From: Acinetobacter johnsonii CIP 64.6
GTDB taxonomy: Bacteria > Pseudomonadota > Gammaproteobacteria > Pseudomonadales > Moraxellaceae
Length of the DNA stretch: 64,000 nucleotides
NCBI RefSeq assembly: GCF_000368045.1
Contig: NZ_KB849238.1
Span: 62,001 to 126,000, forward strand
Direction: 5' to 3'
Both the position numbers and the translations under genes were made by a program. The number at the start of each line of letters is the position of its first letter. The first letter of the stretch is position 1. Under the pieces are notes generated by a model. It saw only the letters and a list, made by a program, of their open reading frames with translations. It had not been told where the DNA came from and made no database searches. Below, piece by piece: positions 18,282-26,700 of the stretch.

Positions 18282-20066
18282 TTATTTGGTTTCTTCAGCT
18301 TTTGGTTTTTCACGTAAGCGAATGCCTAAATCACGTAGTTGATTTGATTCAACTGGTGCAGGCGCTTGCGTTAATGGGCATTCAGCAGTTTTGGTTTTCG
18401 GGAATGCAATCACATCACGAATAGAAGCACCACCTGTCATGAGCATGACTAAACGGTCTAGACCGAATGCTAAACCACCATGCGGAGGAGCACCATAACG
18501 TAATGCATTGAGTAAGAAGCTGAATTTCTCTTCGGCTTCTTCTTCACCAATACCTAAAGCTTCAAAGATTGCTTTTTGCATTTCTAGGTTATGAATACGC
18601 AGTGAACCACCACCAATTTCGGTACCGTTTAACACCATGTCATAAGCCACAGAAAGCGCAGCACCTGGGTTATTTTTCACATCTTCAACGCTTGATTTAG
18701 GCAGTGTGAATGGGTGGTGAACAGAAGTCCATTTGCCATCATCTGTTTCTTCAAACATTGGGAAGTCAACCACCCAAAGCGGTGCCCATTCGCAAGTCGA
18801 CATTTTCAAGTCATGACCGACTTTAATACGTAAAGCACCCATGGCATCGTTCACAACTTTAGCTTTGTCTGCACCAAAGAACACGATATCGCCATTTTCT
18901 GCGCCAACACGTTTCAAGAGATCAAGTACGATTGGCTCGATGAATTTCACGATTGGAGACTGTAAGCCTTCGATGCCTTTTTCAAGCTCGTTTACTTTAA
19001 TGTACGCTAAACCTTTTGCACCGTAGATGCCGACAAATTTCGTGTATTCATCAATTTGGCTACGTGGTAGTGAACCTGCACCTGGAACACGCAATGCAAC
19101 GATACGGCCTTTAGGGTCTTTCGCTGGACCTGCGAATACTTTGAATTCAACTTCTTGCATCAGGTCTGCGACGTCAACCAATTTCAAAGGAATACGTAAG
19201 TCTGGTTTGTCCGATGCATAGTCACGCATAGCATCTGTATAGGTCATGCGCGGGAATTTATCGAATTGAACATCAAGAAGTTCTTTGAACATCTTAACCG
19301 TCAACGTTTCCATTAAATCCATGATGTCATCGTCACTCATGAACGATGTTTCAACGTCGATTTGGGTGAATTCAGGTTGACGGTCTGCACGTAAGTCTTC
19401 ATCACGGAAACATTTTGCGATTTGGTAGTAACGATCTATACCACCCACCATCAACAATTGTTTGAATAATTGTGGTGATTGTGGAAGTGCGTAGAAGCTA
19501 CCATTTGAAACACGGCTTGGCACTAAGTAGTCACGTGCACCTTCAGGCGTTGCACGGGTTAAAATCGGAGTTTCAACGTCTAAGAAACCATTGTCTTCGA
19601 AGTAGTTACGAATGAGGTTGGTTAGTTTTGAACGGAAACGTAAACGATCTAACATTTCAGGACGACGGATGTCCAAGAAACGATATTTCAAACGAATTTC
19701 TTCAGAAATATTGGTGTTGTCGTCATTCAATGGGAACGGCGGAGTTTCTGATGCAGCAAGCACTTCGATTTCTTTACCTAAAACTTCGATTTGACCGCTC
19801 ACCATATTGGCATTTTCTGTGCCTGCATAACGGCGACGTACGCGACCTGTAATTTTTAATACGAATTCTGAACGTACTTTGTCTGCAGTTGCGAATGCTT
19901 CAGGAGTGTCTGGGTCAATAACCACTTGCACAAGACCATCACGGTCACGCATATCAAGGAATATGACACCACCGTGGTCACGGCGACGGTGTACCCAACC
20001 GCAGAGGGTTACTGTTTCATCAATTTGAGTTTCGGTTAAAGAACCGCAGTAATGAGTTCGCATCAT
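18282..20066 (-). CDS. aspS: Aspartyl-tRNA synthetase
   Basis: 594 residues, the usual length for the bacterial class II enzyme that charges tRNA-Asp. The OB-fold anticodon domain starts MRTHYCGSLTETQIDETVTL and VHRRRDHGGVIFLDMRDRDG. Class II motifs are visible in FRDEDLRADRQPEFTQIDVE (motif 2) and GLAFGLDRLVMLMTG (motif 3), with the bacterial GAD insertion between them. The start is one of two adjacent ATGs (20066 or 20063). It forms the right border of the OC locus. Confidence 0.98.
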   Translation of the reverse strand: MMRTHYCGSLTETQIDETVTLCGWVHRRRDHGGVIFLDMRDRDGLVQVVIDPDTPEAFATADKVRSEFVLKITGRVRRRYAGTENANMVSGQIEVLGKEIEVLAASETPPFPLNDDNTNISEEIRLKYRFLDIRRPEMLDRLRFRSKLTNLIRNYFEDNGFLDVETPILTRATPEGARDYLVPSRVSNGSFYALPQSPQLFKQLLMVGGIDRYYQIAKCFRDEDLRADRQPEFTQIDVETSFMSDDDIMDLMETLTVKMFKELLDVQFDKFPRMTYTDAMRDYASDKPDLRIPLKLVDVADLMQEVEFKVFAGPAKDPKGRIVALRVPGAGSLPRSQIDEYTKFVGIYGAKGLAYIKVNELEKGIEGLQSPIVKFIEPIVLDLLKRVGAENGDIVFFGADKAKVVNDAMGALRIKVGHDLKMSTCEWAPLWVVDFPMFEETDDGKWTSVHHPFTLPKSSVEDVKNNPGAALSVAYDMVLNGTEIGGGSLRIHNLEMQKAIFEALGIGEEEAEEKFSFLLNALRYGAPPHGGLAFGLDRLVMLMTGGASIRDVIAFPKTKTAECPLTQAPAPVESNQLRDLGIRLREKPKAEETK

Positions 20067-20217
20067 GGCGTTAAAAATCCAACTATATGGCTAAAGGTAG
20101 CGAATACGTAAACAGCGTACCGCCAGAAATAAAGGTAGGATTATGCCTCTTTGGGCATTGACTCTCAAGGTATAGCTTAAAAAAGGCTGGAAATAGCATT
20201 TAAACGTTGGTTTAAAT

Positions 20218-20982
20218 TCAGCCTAAACGATAGTCTCGATCTAAAAATAAAAACAGAATGCAGCCAAAGATTAAAATCAGTAAAGCGACTTGGCTAAACT
20301 CATTAATACTTCGCCCTGTAAAATAATACAGGTCTGACTGCCACACTTGCGTGGGGATATAACGTGCATAGTCCCAAACACTGACTAAACCGCCTAAAAG
20401 GCTCAGTATGAACAGTCCCATTGCAAAGCGTTTGATTTTTAAACTCACTGGAAAATGTTGCTGATAGGTTTGGTAATAGCGCCAACCCATCCACGCCAAC
20501 AAGGGCAAAGCCAGTGCCGATGTGCCAATTTGTAAAATGCGATGTAGCGGATAATAGTGCCCTAACAAAGGAATCTTCTGGCTTAGAAACTCATGTCCGA
20601 ACAAAGTTCGGTGATCAACATGGGTGAGTCCGTCCCATAACAGATGCGTAGCCGTGCCGAGCAGTATCGCGAGAATAACGGCCACAGAAAATTTAAAAAA
20701 ACGCAGCATACTGCTCAGCCTTAATTCATGCTGAATGCCTAAAAAACGATAAAAACAGGGCCGTAATAGCACGTACCACAAAACACAAAAACTGAGTCCA
20801 ATCCAAAGATCAGGATGAACGAGTGAAGTCCAGTAGTGGGTAGTATTTGAATTGGCTTGTGTAAACAGCCGATAAAGATCAGGGGTCATGCTGCCAATGG
20901 CAATGGCAGCAATGGGTAAACGGTCACCACTGAGTTTGGCTAAAGGGGGCGCGAGAACGGCATGTGAAATGGTAAAGGGCAT
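20218..20982 (-). CDS. DUF4184 family membrane protein
   Basis: 254 residues with several hydrophobic helices. The N-terminus PFTISHAVLAPPLAKLSGDRLP and IAIGSMTPDLYRLF, and the His-rich LLGTATHLLWDGLTHVDHR, match DUF4184 proteins, a membrane family with conserved His/Asp residues and no established role. It is divergent from the TonB receptor at 21121; a palindromic Zur-like site lies between the two starts, about 92 bases upstream of this gene. Confidence 0.8.
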   Translation of the reverse strand: MPFTISHAVLAPPLAKLSGDRLPIAAIAIGSMTPDLYRLFTQANSNTTHYWTSLVHPDLWIGLSFCVLWYVLLRPCFYRFLGIQHELRLSSMLRFFKFSVAVILAILLGTATHLLWDGLTHVDHRTLFGHEFLSQKIPLLGHYYPLHRILQIGTSALALPLLAWMGWRYYQTYQQHFPVSLKIKRFAMGLFILSLLGGLVSVWDYARYIPTQVWQSDLYYFTGRSINEFSQVALLILIFGCILFLFLDRDYRLG

Positions 20983-21073
20983 TGATCTATTGGCGTTGGC
21001 ATCGACTTAGATGGATAGGGCAGTTTATCTTTTTTCTGCGATTGGAATGTTTTTTATTGCAATGAATTTGAAA

Positions 21074-21088
21074 TGTTATATTATAACA
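21074..21088. promoter_or_regulatory. Candidate Zur-binding palindrome
   Basis: TGTTATA-T-TATAACA is a perfect 15-base palindrome 32 bases upstream of the znuD-like ATG. A/T-rich palindromes with the TGTTAT...ATAACA core are typical of Zur boxes in Acinetobacter and other gammaproteobacteria. Its place in front of a predicted zinc receptor supports this. Binding is inferred. Confidence 0.65.
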
Positions 21089-21120
21089 ATATTCAAAAAT
21101 TGTACGCTTGAGTGAGTTCC

Positions 21121-23154
21121 ATGGCTTTCCATAAAAATTTGATAACGCTCTCTATTTTGGCGGTGGTCGCACCTGCCATTTTTGCAGATGACACAACAAC
21201 ACAACAACTTGAAACATTGACCAGCCAAGCACATCCACTCGTTCAGACCGCTGCTGATTTTGCAGTCGCCGATCAGGTCATCGAGCAAAAAAGCTTAAAA
21301 GAACGTGCACCGACTATTGGGGATGCTTTGGCCGATGAGCTAGGCGTATATTCAAATCAGTATGGTTCAGGTTCAAGTCGACCCGTGATTCGTGGTCAAG
21401 ATGGCCCTCGCGTGAAAGTCTTACAACATGCTTCAGAAACAGCCGATGTTTCGAGTTTATCGCCAGACCATGCCGTGACGGTCGATCCGATTTTGGCCAA
21501 GCAAATTGAAATCATCCGTGGCCCTTCAACCCTGTTATACAGTGCAGGCACCGTGGGCGGTTTGGTCAATGTCACCGATCAAAAAATTCCAACCAGCATG
21601 CCTGAAAAAGGTCTAGAAGGTACGGCGGGATTACGCTACAACTCTGGCAGTGATGAAAAGTTGGCCAGTGCTGGGGCGACGGTTGCTTTGGGCAGTCAGT
21701 TTGCTCTACGGGTTGAAGGTTCAAAGCGTGAAGCGAATGACTATATTGCGCCGAACTATTTCCACGAGCATGAGGGTGAACTCGAAAAAGAACGTCGTGT
21801 TGGAAATACCTTTGCCAAAGGCGAAACTGTCAGCGTTGGTGGCTCATGGATTGGTGAGCGTAGTTTTGCGGGTATCGCCTATACCAACCGTCAAGATCAA
21901 TACGGTTTACCTGGGCACAGCCATGAATATGAAAGTTGCACTGTATCAGGTAATTTATTAATTGGATGTGGTGAGGAAGATTATGGGGACGAACATGAGA
22001 CAGGGCCTTGGGTTGACTTGAAGTCGGAACGTTATGATTTCCGTACAGAAATTTTAAATCCGATTGCAGGGTTTGAGAAGTTACGTGCCCATGCCAGTTA
22101 TACCGACTACCAACATGATGAAATTGAAGGCGATAGTGTTGCAACCACCTTTAAAAGTAAAGGGTATGATGCGCGTCTAGAAATGGTGCATCAGCCGATT
22201 GCGGATTGGGAAGGTGTGGTTGGCGTACAGTACAATCAACAAAAATTAGATATCACGGGTGAAGAGTCGATTTTAGAACCGACCAAGACGCAAAAGTGGA
22301 GCGTATTTGGTTTAGAACATAAGCAGTGGAATGACTTCCATTTTGAGTTAGGGGCACGTGTCGATCAGCAGACGATTGATATTGAATCTGATCGAAAAGA
22401 CTATGATGATTATGCCGTGTCCTATTCGGGTGCTGTGAATTGGATGTTTGCACCGAACTATAAACTGTCTTTGGTTGGATCACATCAAGAGCGTTTACCT
22501 TTGGCGCAAGAGCTTTATGCTGATGGTAAGCATCTTGCAACCAATACCTACGAGCGTGGCAATGAAAATCTCGATGTCGAAAAGTCCAATAACCTAGAAT
22601 TAGGTTTCCATTACGATACGGATAAAATTGATTATCACGTTCATGTTTACCACAACTGGTATGACAACTACATTTATGCTCAAACTGCAGACCGTTACGA
22701 AAACTTCCGCCTAGTAGACTACACCCAAGACAAAGCGCGTTTTTATGGGACTGAAGCAGAAGCCTCTTATGCCATCAATGATGTTTATAAAATGAGTGTC
22801 TTTGGTGATTATGTACGTGGCAAAATTGACAATGAAAATGCGCCACGGGTGCCTGCTGGCCGTTTAGGAACAAAAGTGAATGCTAACTTTAGTGACACGT
22901 GGTCGGGTACGGCAGAGTATTACCATGTGTTTGAGCAAGATCGAATTGCAAGCTATGAGACCGAAACCGAGGGCTATAACATGTTGAATTTGGGCTTGGC
23001 GTATAATGGTCAGTATATGCAGGGCAATGATTATCGCGTGTATTTCAAAGCCAATAACCTCTTAGATGAGACGGTTTATTCGCATACCTCTTTCTTATCG
23101 ACCATTCCACAAGTGGGGCGTAACTTCACAATTGGACTGGACTTTAGTTTCTAA
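21121..23154 (+). CDS. znuD: ZnuD-like TonB-dependent zinc receptor
   Basis: 677 residues from the ATG at 21121 (an in-frame GTG at 21112 is less likely; GAGTGAG precedes the ATG). A signal peptide ending AIFA is followed by a plug domain with SRPVIRGQDGPRVKVLQH and IEIIRGPSTLLYSAGTVGGLVNV, then a 22-strand-type barrel ending in an aromatic residue (FTIGLDFSF). The plug pattern fits ZnuD, the outer-membrane zinc importer. A His/Asp/Glu-rich extracellular stretch (PGHSHEYESC, CGEEDYGDEHE) could bind metal. The palindrome at 21074 suggests zinc-dependent repression. Another metal or haem substrate is possible. Confidence 0.83.
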   Translation: MAFHKNLITLSILAVVAPAIFADDTTTQQLETLTSQAHPLVQTAADFAVADQVIEQKSLKERAPTIGDALADELGVYSNQYGSGSSRPVIRGQDGPRVKVLQHASETADVSSLSPDHAVTVDPILAKQIEIIRGPSTLLYSAGTVGGLVNVTDQKIPTSMPEKGLEGTAGLRYNSGSDEKLASAGATVALGSQFALRVEGSKREANDYIAPNYFHEHEGELEKERRVGNTFAKGETVSVGGSWIGERSFAGIAYTNRQDQYGLPGHSHEYESCTVSGNLLIGCGEEDYGDEHETGPWVDLKSERYDFRTEILNPIAGFEKLRAHASYTDYQHDEIEGDSVATTFKSKGYDARLEMVHQPIADWEGVVGVQYNQQKLDITGEESILEPTKTQKWSVFGLEHKQWNDFHFELGARVDQQTIDIESDRKDYDDYAVSYSGAVNWMFAPNYKLSLVGSHQERLPLAQELYADGKHLATNTYERGNENLDVEKSNNLELGFHYDTDKIDYHVHVYHNWYDNYIYAQTADRYENFRLVDYTQDKARFYGTEAEASYAINDVYKMSVFGDYVRGKIDNENAPRVPAGRLGTKVNANFSDTWSGTAEYYHVFEQDRIASYETETEGYNMLNLGLAYNGQYMQGNDYRVYFKANNLLDETVYSHTSFLSTIPQVGRNFTIGLDFSF

Positions 23155-23190
23155 GGTGCTATTTCAAGCTTCACCCCAACTTTTTCCGTA

Positions 23191-23236
23191 AAGAGGAGGT
23201 GCTCCCTCTCTTTTAAGGAGAGGGTTAGGGAGAGGC
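23191..23236 (+). repeat. Short intergenic repeat, copy 1
   Basis: CCCTCTC, a short A/T loop and GAGAGGG form a hairpin, followed by TTAGGGAGAGG. A related copy lies at 24819-24876 on the other side of the phospholipase D-like gene. This looks like a small interspersed element, not a gene. Confidence 0.6.
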
Positions 23237-23281
23237 TACCAAAACATTGACAACAGAAATCCTCTTGAAAAATCAAACAAT

Positions 23282-23316
23282 AAAACCTAGTCTGAGTATA
23301 TTGGATTAGGTTTTTT
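23282..23316 (+). terminator. Terminator of znuD-like gene
   Basis: AAAACCTA (23282-23289) pairs with TAGGTTTT (23307-23314) across a 17-base loop and ends in a T run. It stops three bases short of the next start codon at 23320, so the hairpin covers the expected ribosome binding site of that gene. Confidence 0.6.
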
Positions 23317-23319
23317 GTT

Positions 23320-24783
23320 ATGCGTATCTTTCGAAAATTACATCAAAAGCTCAACTGGACATCGACCCGTTATGTCGGTGTCGTGGTGGGTTTATTGGCT
23401 CTGACTTATTTAACCTCCGCAGTTTACCATAGCGTTAAACCACTGCCTGATGGGCTGGACTATACGGGCAAGTTACGTCATGCCGATGTCAAATTTATTG
23501 CAGATCAAACCTATATCGATGCACAAGGCAAGCAGCAACAAGATCATCATATTTTCAACGCAGTGTTTAAACTGATTGAAGATGCACAAACCACGATTGT
23601 GTTGGATATGTTCTTGTTTAACGATGAAGTGGGAACATCTCAAGCATCACAACGGGCGTTGACTCGTCAGCTGACCGATGCGTTGATTGTCAAGCGAAGC
23701 TTACATCCGAATATTGAAATCAAAGTCATCACCGACCCGATTAACTCGGTGTATGGCGGGCTATTACCTGAGCATTACCGTAAATTGCGTCAGGCAGGTG
23801 TGGATGTGATTGAAACGGATTTACGTCCGCTACGTGCTTCTAACCCTATTTGGTCAGGTTTTTGGTATATCTGTTGTCAAAATGCAGGCAATAATCCCGA
23901 CGGTGGTTGGTTAAAAAACCCGTTTGGGGATGAAAAAATCACCCTACGTAGCTATCTCAACTTATTTAACTTTAAAGCCAATCACCGCAAAACTTTGGTG
24001 GTCGATACCGCCGAAGGTTGGAAAACCTTGGTCACATCGGCGAATCCACATGATGGCAGTTCGCGACATTCCAATGTGGCGCTATTGGTGACAGGCAATA
24101 CCGCAATTGATGTGTTGAAAACAGAGCAAACTGTAGCACATATGTCTCAGGGCGATGTACCAATGGTGATTCTAGGCGAAATTGCAGGCAATCCATCGCA
24201 GCCTCAGGTACAGGTGCTGACGGAAAAAGCAATCCTAGATGCAACACTCAACTTGTTGAATACAGCAAAAGCCAATGATCAGATTGATTTGGCGATGTTC
24301 TATTTGTCTGAGCGTCAAATCATCAATGCTTTAAAAGATGCACAGAATCGGGGCGTTAAACTTCGGATTTTACTCGACCCCAATAAAGATGCATTTGGTC
24401 GTCAAAAGAATGGAATTCCGAACCGTCAAGTTGCATCTGAGCTTAACGATGCAGGTATTACAGTGCGGTGGTGTAATACTCAAGGAGAGCAGTGTCATAG
24501 CAAAATGATTTTAAAACGCCATGCACAAGAAGCAGAGCTCATTTTAGGTTCAGCGAATTTTACCGCACGGAATTTGAAGAATTATAACTTAGAGACTAAT
24601 TTACGTGTGATTGGCCGGTCTAACGCAGCGGTGTTTACAGATGCACAGCAATATTTTGATGGGGCATGGTCGCACTTAAATGGTCGTCAAATGAGTGTGG
24701 GCTATGAGCAATATAAAGATGAGTCGAAACTCAAATATGGGCTATACCGCTTTATGGAGTGGAGTGGTTTGTCGACGTTTTAA
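23320..24783 (+). CDS. Phospholipase D-like / cardiolipin synthase-like protein
   Basis: 487 residues with an N-terminal membrane anchor (YVGVVVGLLALTYLTSAVYH, near 20-39). Two PLD motifs are present: FKANHRKTLVVDTAEGW, then ANPHDGSSRHSN, in the first half, and CHSKMILKRHAQEAELILGSANFTARN in the second. The family includes cardiolipin synthases and membrane-bound phospholipases D. Without neighbours of clear function I cannot choose between lipid synthesis and hydrolysis. The start codon follows a terminator hairpin directly and only a weak Shine-Dalgarno sequence is seen. Flanked on both sides by copies of a short repeat. Confidence 0.85.
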   Translation: MRIFRKLHQKLNWTSTRYVGVVVGLLALTYLTSAVYHSVKPLPDGLDYTGKLRHADVKFIADQTYIDAQGKQQQDHHIFNAVFKLIEDAQTTIVLDMFLFNDEVGTSQASQRALTRQLTDALIVKRSLHPNIEIKVITDPINSVYGGLLPEHYRKLRQAGVDVIETDLRPLRASNPIWSGFWYICCQNAGNNPDGGWLKNPFGDEKITLRSYLNLFNFKANHRKTLVVDTAEGWKTLVTSANPHDGSSRHSNVALLVTGNTAIDVLKTEQTVAHMSQGDVPMVILGEIAGNPSQPQVQVLTEKAILDATLNLLNTAKANDQIDLAMFYLSERQIINALKDAQNRGVKLRILLDPNKDAFGRQKNGIPNRQVASELNDAGITVRWCNTQGEQCHSKMILKRHAQEAELILGSANFTARNLKNYNLETNLRVIGRSNAAVFTDAQQYFDGAWSHLNGRQMSVGYEQYKDESKLKYGLYRFMEWSGLSTF

Positions 24784-24818
24784 TTTCGAATTCCTTTTGC
24801 CGTTTCATGAAAAGCGGC

Positions 24819-24876
24819 ACTCCCTCTATTGTGCAAGATGAAAAGTCCCTCTTTTTAAAGAGGGATTTAGGGAGAT
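24819..24876 (+). repeat. Short intergenic repeat, copy 2
   Basis: CACTCCCTCTA, then TCCCTCTT, a loop and AAGAGGGA form a hairpin followed by TTTAGGGAGATT. It resembles the element at 23191-23236. The copy lies between the phospholipase D-like gene and the convergent small gene at 24892. Confidence 0.6.
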
Positions 24877-24891
24877 TTAATTTTTAAGATT

Positions 24892-25344
24892 TTACTGCTC
24901 AGGATTTGGCGGGATGATTTGATCCAAATCTTTATCGGTCATCTTATCGAGTTCATGTAGATCTGTTTTGATTTTCCATTTTTCGGCATCTTCCACTGGG
25001 CTCGGTAGACGTGCTTCTAACCAGTCACAAATGACATCAGGTGGAAAGTCAGGATGGTTACACTGAATGACCCATGCCAAGAATTGCTTGGCTTCACCAT
25101 TCATATATGGCGGCGGTGAAACAGGTAGAAACTGCGTCGGTAGGCGCTCATTTTTCGAAATATAGTTCAGTACATGTCCCAGCTCTTGTACCGTTTGCCA
25201 TGCCAAAGGATGATCTACATCAATTTGAAACTTAAACCACCATGCATTTTTGCCATCTGTGCCATAAGCATCAATCAGATTTTTTTGAATACTGGGCACT
25301 TTTGCAAAATATTCATAGAGTCGATCAAAACTTAATTCCGCCAC
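24892..25344 (-). CDS. Conserved hypothetical protein, cytoplasmic
   Basis: 150 residues, acidic, no signal peptide or membrane segment. It begins MAELSFDRLYEYFAKVPSIQ and ends in a Lys/Asp-rich stretch and IIPPNPEQ. I do not recognise a family. Coding is supported by normal codon use and full-length frame. The next gene upstream is divergent, so it appears to be monocistronic. Confidence 0.65.
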   Translation of the reverse strand: MAELSFDRLYEYFAKVPSIQKNLIDAYGTDGKNAWWFKFQIDVDHPLAWQTVQELGHVLNYISKNERLPTQFLPVSPPPYMNGEAKQFLAWVIQCNHPDFPPDVICDWLEARLPSPVEDAEKWKIKTDLHELDKMTDKDLDQIIPPNPEQ

Positions 25345-25541
25345 GATTGTTCATCCAATACATTTATAAACAAAGATTAAGTATAAACTGAAAACATATA
25401 CGATTTATTGCTTTTCAAAGAAATCCTGCTTCAAACCTTATAGTGGTGATAACGGTCAGCGATCTAAAATCGACAGTTTGTACATTTTTTATCCATAAAA
25501 TGGGTTTAAAATAATAATATTCACCTCAGTGGAGGAAGATG

Positions 25542-25994
25542 ATGAAATATTTAAAAATAATCTATGGAATAAGTTTACTCAGCTTATTTCCTGCACTGAG
25601 TTTTGCTCAACCAGCGACGCGTTATTATGGAAAACCGCTGACTTCGCAAACCCAGCGTTTCCCAACCTATGCTGGGCCGTATCAAGGTGCAATGCCCAGA
25701 CCTACATCACCGCCTCAAATTGAACCCCCTCATCACAGACCACCTCCGCACCATCCACCACATGGCGGATATCCAATGCGACCCGGTGTGAGTATTATTT
25801 ACCGAGCGCCCAGCTATTCAACCTATAGTCAGGAAACCAATAGCTATGTGTATGGGGATGGCGACTCCAGTATTGAAAGCCGTGATTATGTGTTGATTAC
25901 CGATTGGCGACGTTTGGGACTGCCAGACCCACCTGAAGGTATGCACTGGATCTACGAAAATGGGCGCTATGCTTTAGAGCCGGATTCAAAATAA
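25542..25994 (+). CDS. Secreted His/Pro-rich protein with RcnB-like C-terminus
   Basis: 150 residues. GGAGG at 25531-25535 favours the second of two adjacent ATGs (25542). A signal peptide (IIYGISLLSLFPALSFAQ) leads to a Pro- and His-rich middle (PHHRPPPHHPPHGG). The C-terminal WRRLGLPDPPEGMHWIYENG is like the end of RcnB-family periplasmic proteins, some of which act in nickel/cobalt balance. The His cluster could bind metal. Function is not established; the RcnB link is weak. A terminator follows at 26014. Confidence 0.6.
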   Translation: MKYLKIIYGISLLSLFPALSFAQPATRYYGKPLTSQTQRFPTYAGPYQGAMPRPTSPPQIEPPHHRPPPHHPPHGGYPMRPGVSIIYRAPSYSTYSQETNSYVYGDGDSSIESRDYVLITDWRRLGLPDPPEGMHWIYENGRYALEPDSK

Positions 25995-26013
25995 ATGAAT
26001 CTTTGATTGATAC

Positions 26014-26047
26014 AAAAACCCTCCGTTGTTTAGACAGAGGGTTTTTT
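26014..26047. terminator. Terminator between the secreted protein gene and psiE
   Basis: AAAACCCTC pairs with GAGGGTTTT across about 16 bases, with A and T runs on either side; it can serve both convergent genes. Confidence 0.75.
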
Positions 26048-26063
26048 AGTGGTCAATAAAAAA

Positions 26064-26561
26064 TTAAGCGAGTTCATCATCTTGTGGGCGTGGTGTTTTT
26101 CCTTCAGGTAAAGGCTTGTCGGCATGTTTATCCCGAATTACTGAAGGATAATTCCACGATGCATAACGCACTACCAAGATTGCAACCGCCATAATTAAAA
26201 TTGAACCCGTAATAATCACCAAATCCATATCAGCTTTGTGGTCATGCTGGATATCGGAAATTAAAAGTCGGGTGAGGGCAGTGATGGCAATATAAATTAA
26301 AAAGCGGACAGGCATGTGGTTGGTTTTAAAATAGATACCAACCATTGCACCCAGTTCTAAGTAGATGAATAACAGTAAAATATCATCAATTGAGGCATAT
26401 TGTTTAATGGTCAGGATCTCATAAACGGTATGTCCTGCCGACCAAATCACCATACAGCCAATAATAAATAAAGCCACATAGTGAAAGCTTTCTACTGCAG
26501 TATTGCCCAGTTTATCGAGGAGGGTTTCTATTTTCTCTATTTTAGGGTCACGGTTAGTCAT
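26064..26561 (-). CDS. psiE: PsiE-family membrane protein
   Basis: 165 residues with about four hydrophobic helices: VALFIIGCMVIWSAGHTVYEIL, DILLLFIYLELGAMVGIYF, FLIYIAITALTRLLI and VIITGSILIMAVAILVVRY. ELGAMVGIYFKTNHMPVRFLIYIAITALTR is the conserved PsiE (phosphate-starvation-inducible) signature. The C-terminal tail is charged and cytoplasmic. Role in the cell unknown. A GGAGGC stands close before the ATG. No Pho-box was looked for successfully. Confidence 0.85.
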   Translation of the reverse strand: MTNRDPKIEKIETLLDKLGNTAVESFHYVALFIIGCMVIWSAGHTVYEILTIKQYASIDDILLLFIYLELGAMVGIYFKTNHMPVRFLIYIAITALTRLLISDIQHDHKADMDLVIITGSILIMAVAILVVRYASWNYPSVIRDKHADKPLPEGKTPRPQDDELA

Positions 26562-26652
26562 GGCTGCCTCCTGATATGTTGATGGTGGTTTATTGCATCA
26601 TAAGCAAATTTCATGCACATGACGTATAAAAGCAAAAATAAAGCTGAGCCAT

Positions 26653-26683
26653 AAAAAACGCCTGACGAAGCAGGCGTTTTTTT
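26653..26683 (-). terminator. Terminator after acyl-CoA dehydrogenase 1
   Basis: CGCCTG, loop ACGAAG and CAGGCG with flanking A and T runs; it follows the stop at 26701 on the minus strand. Confidence 0.85.
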
Positions 26684-26700
26684 ATTCAATCTTTAAGCGA

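Noticed and set aside
5034..20066. The surface-sugar block as a recently acquired mobile island
   Set aside because: No integrase, insertion sequence or attachment repeat is seen at the borders; exchange between ilvE and aspS by homologous recombination explains variable content.
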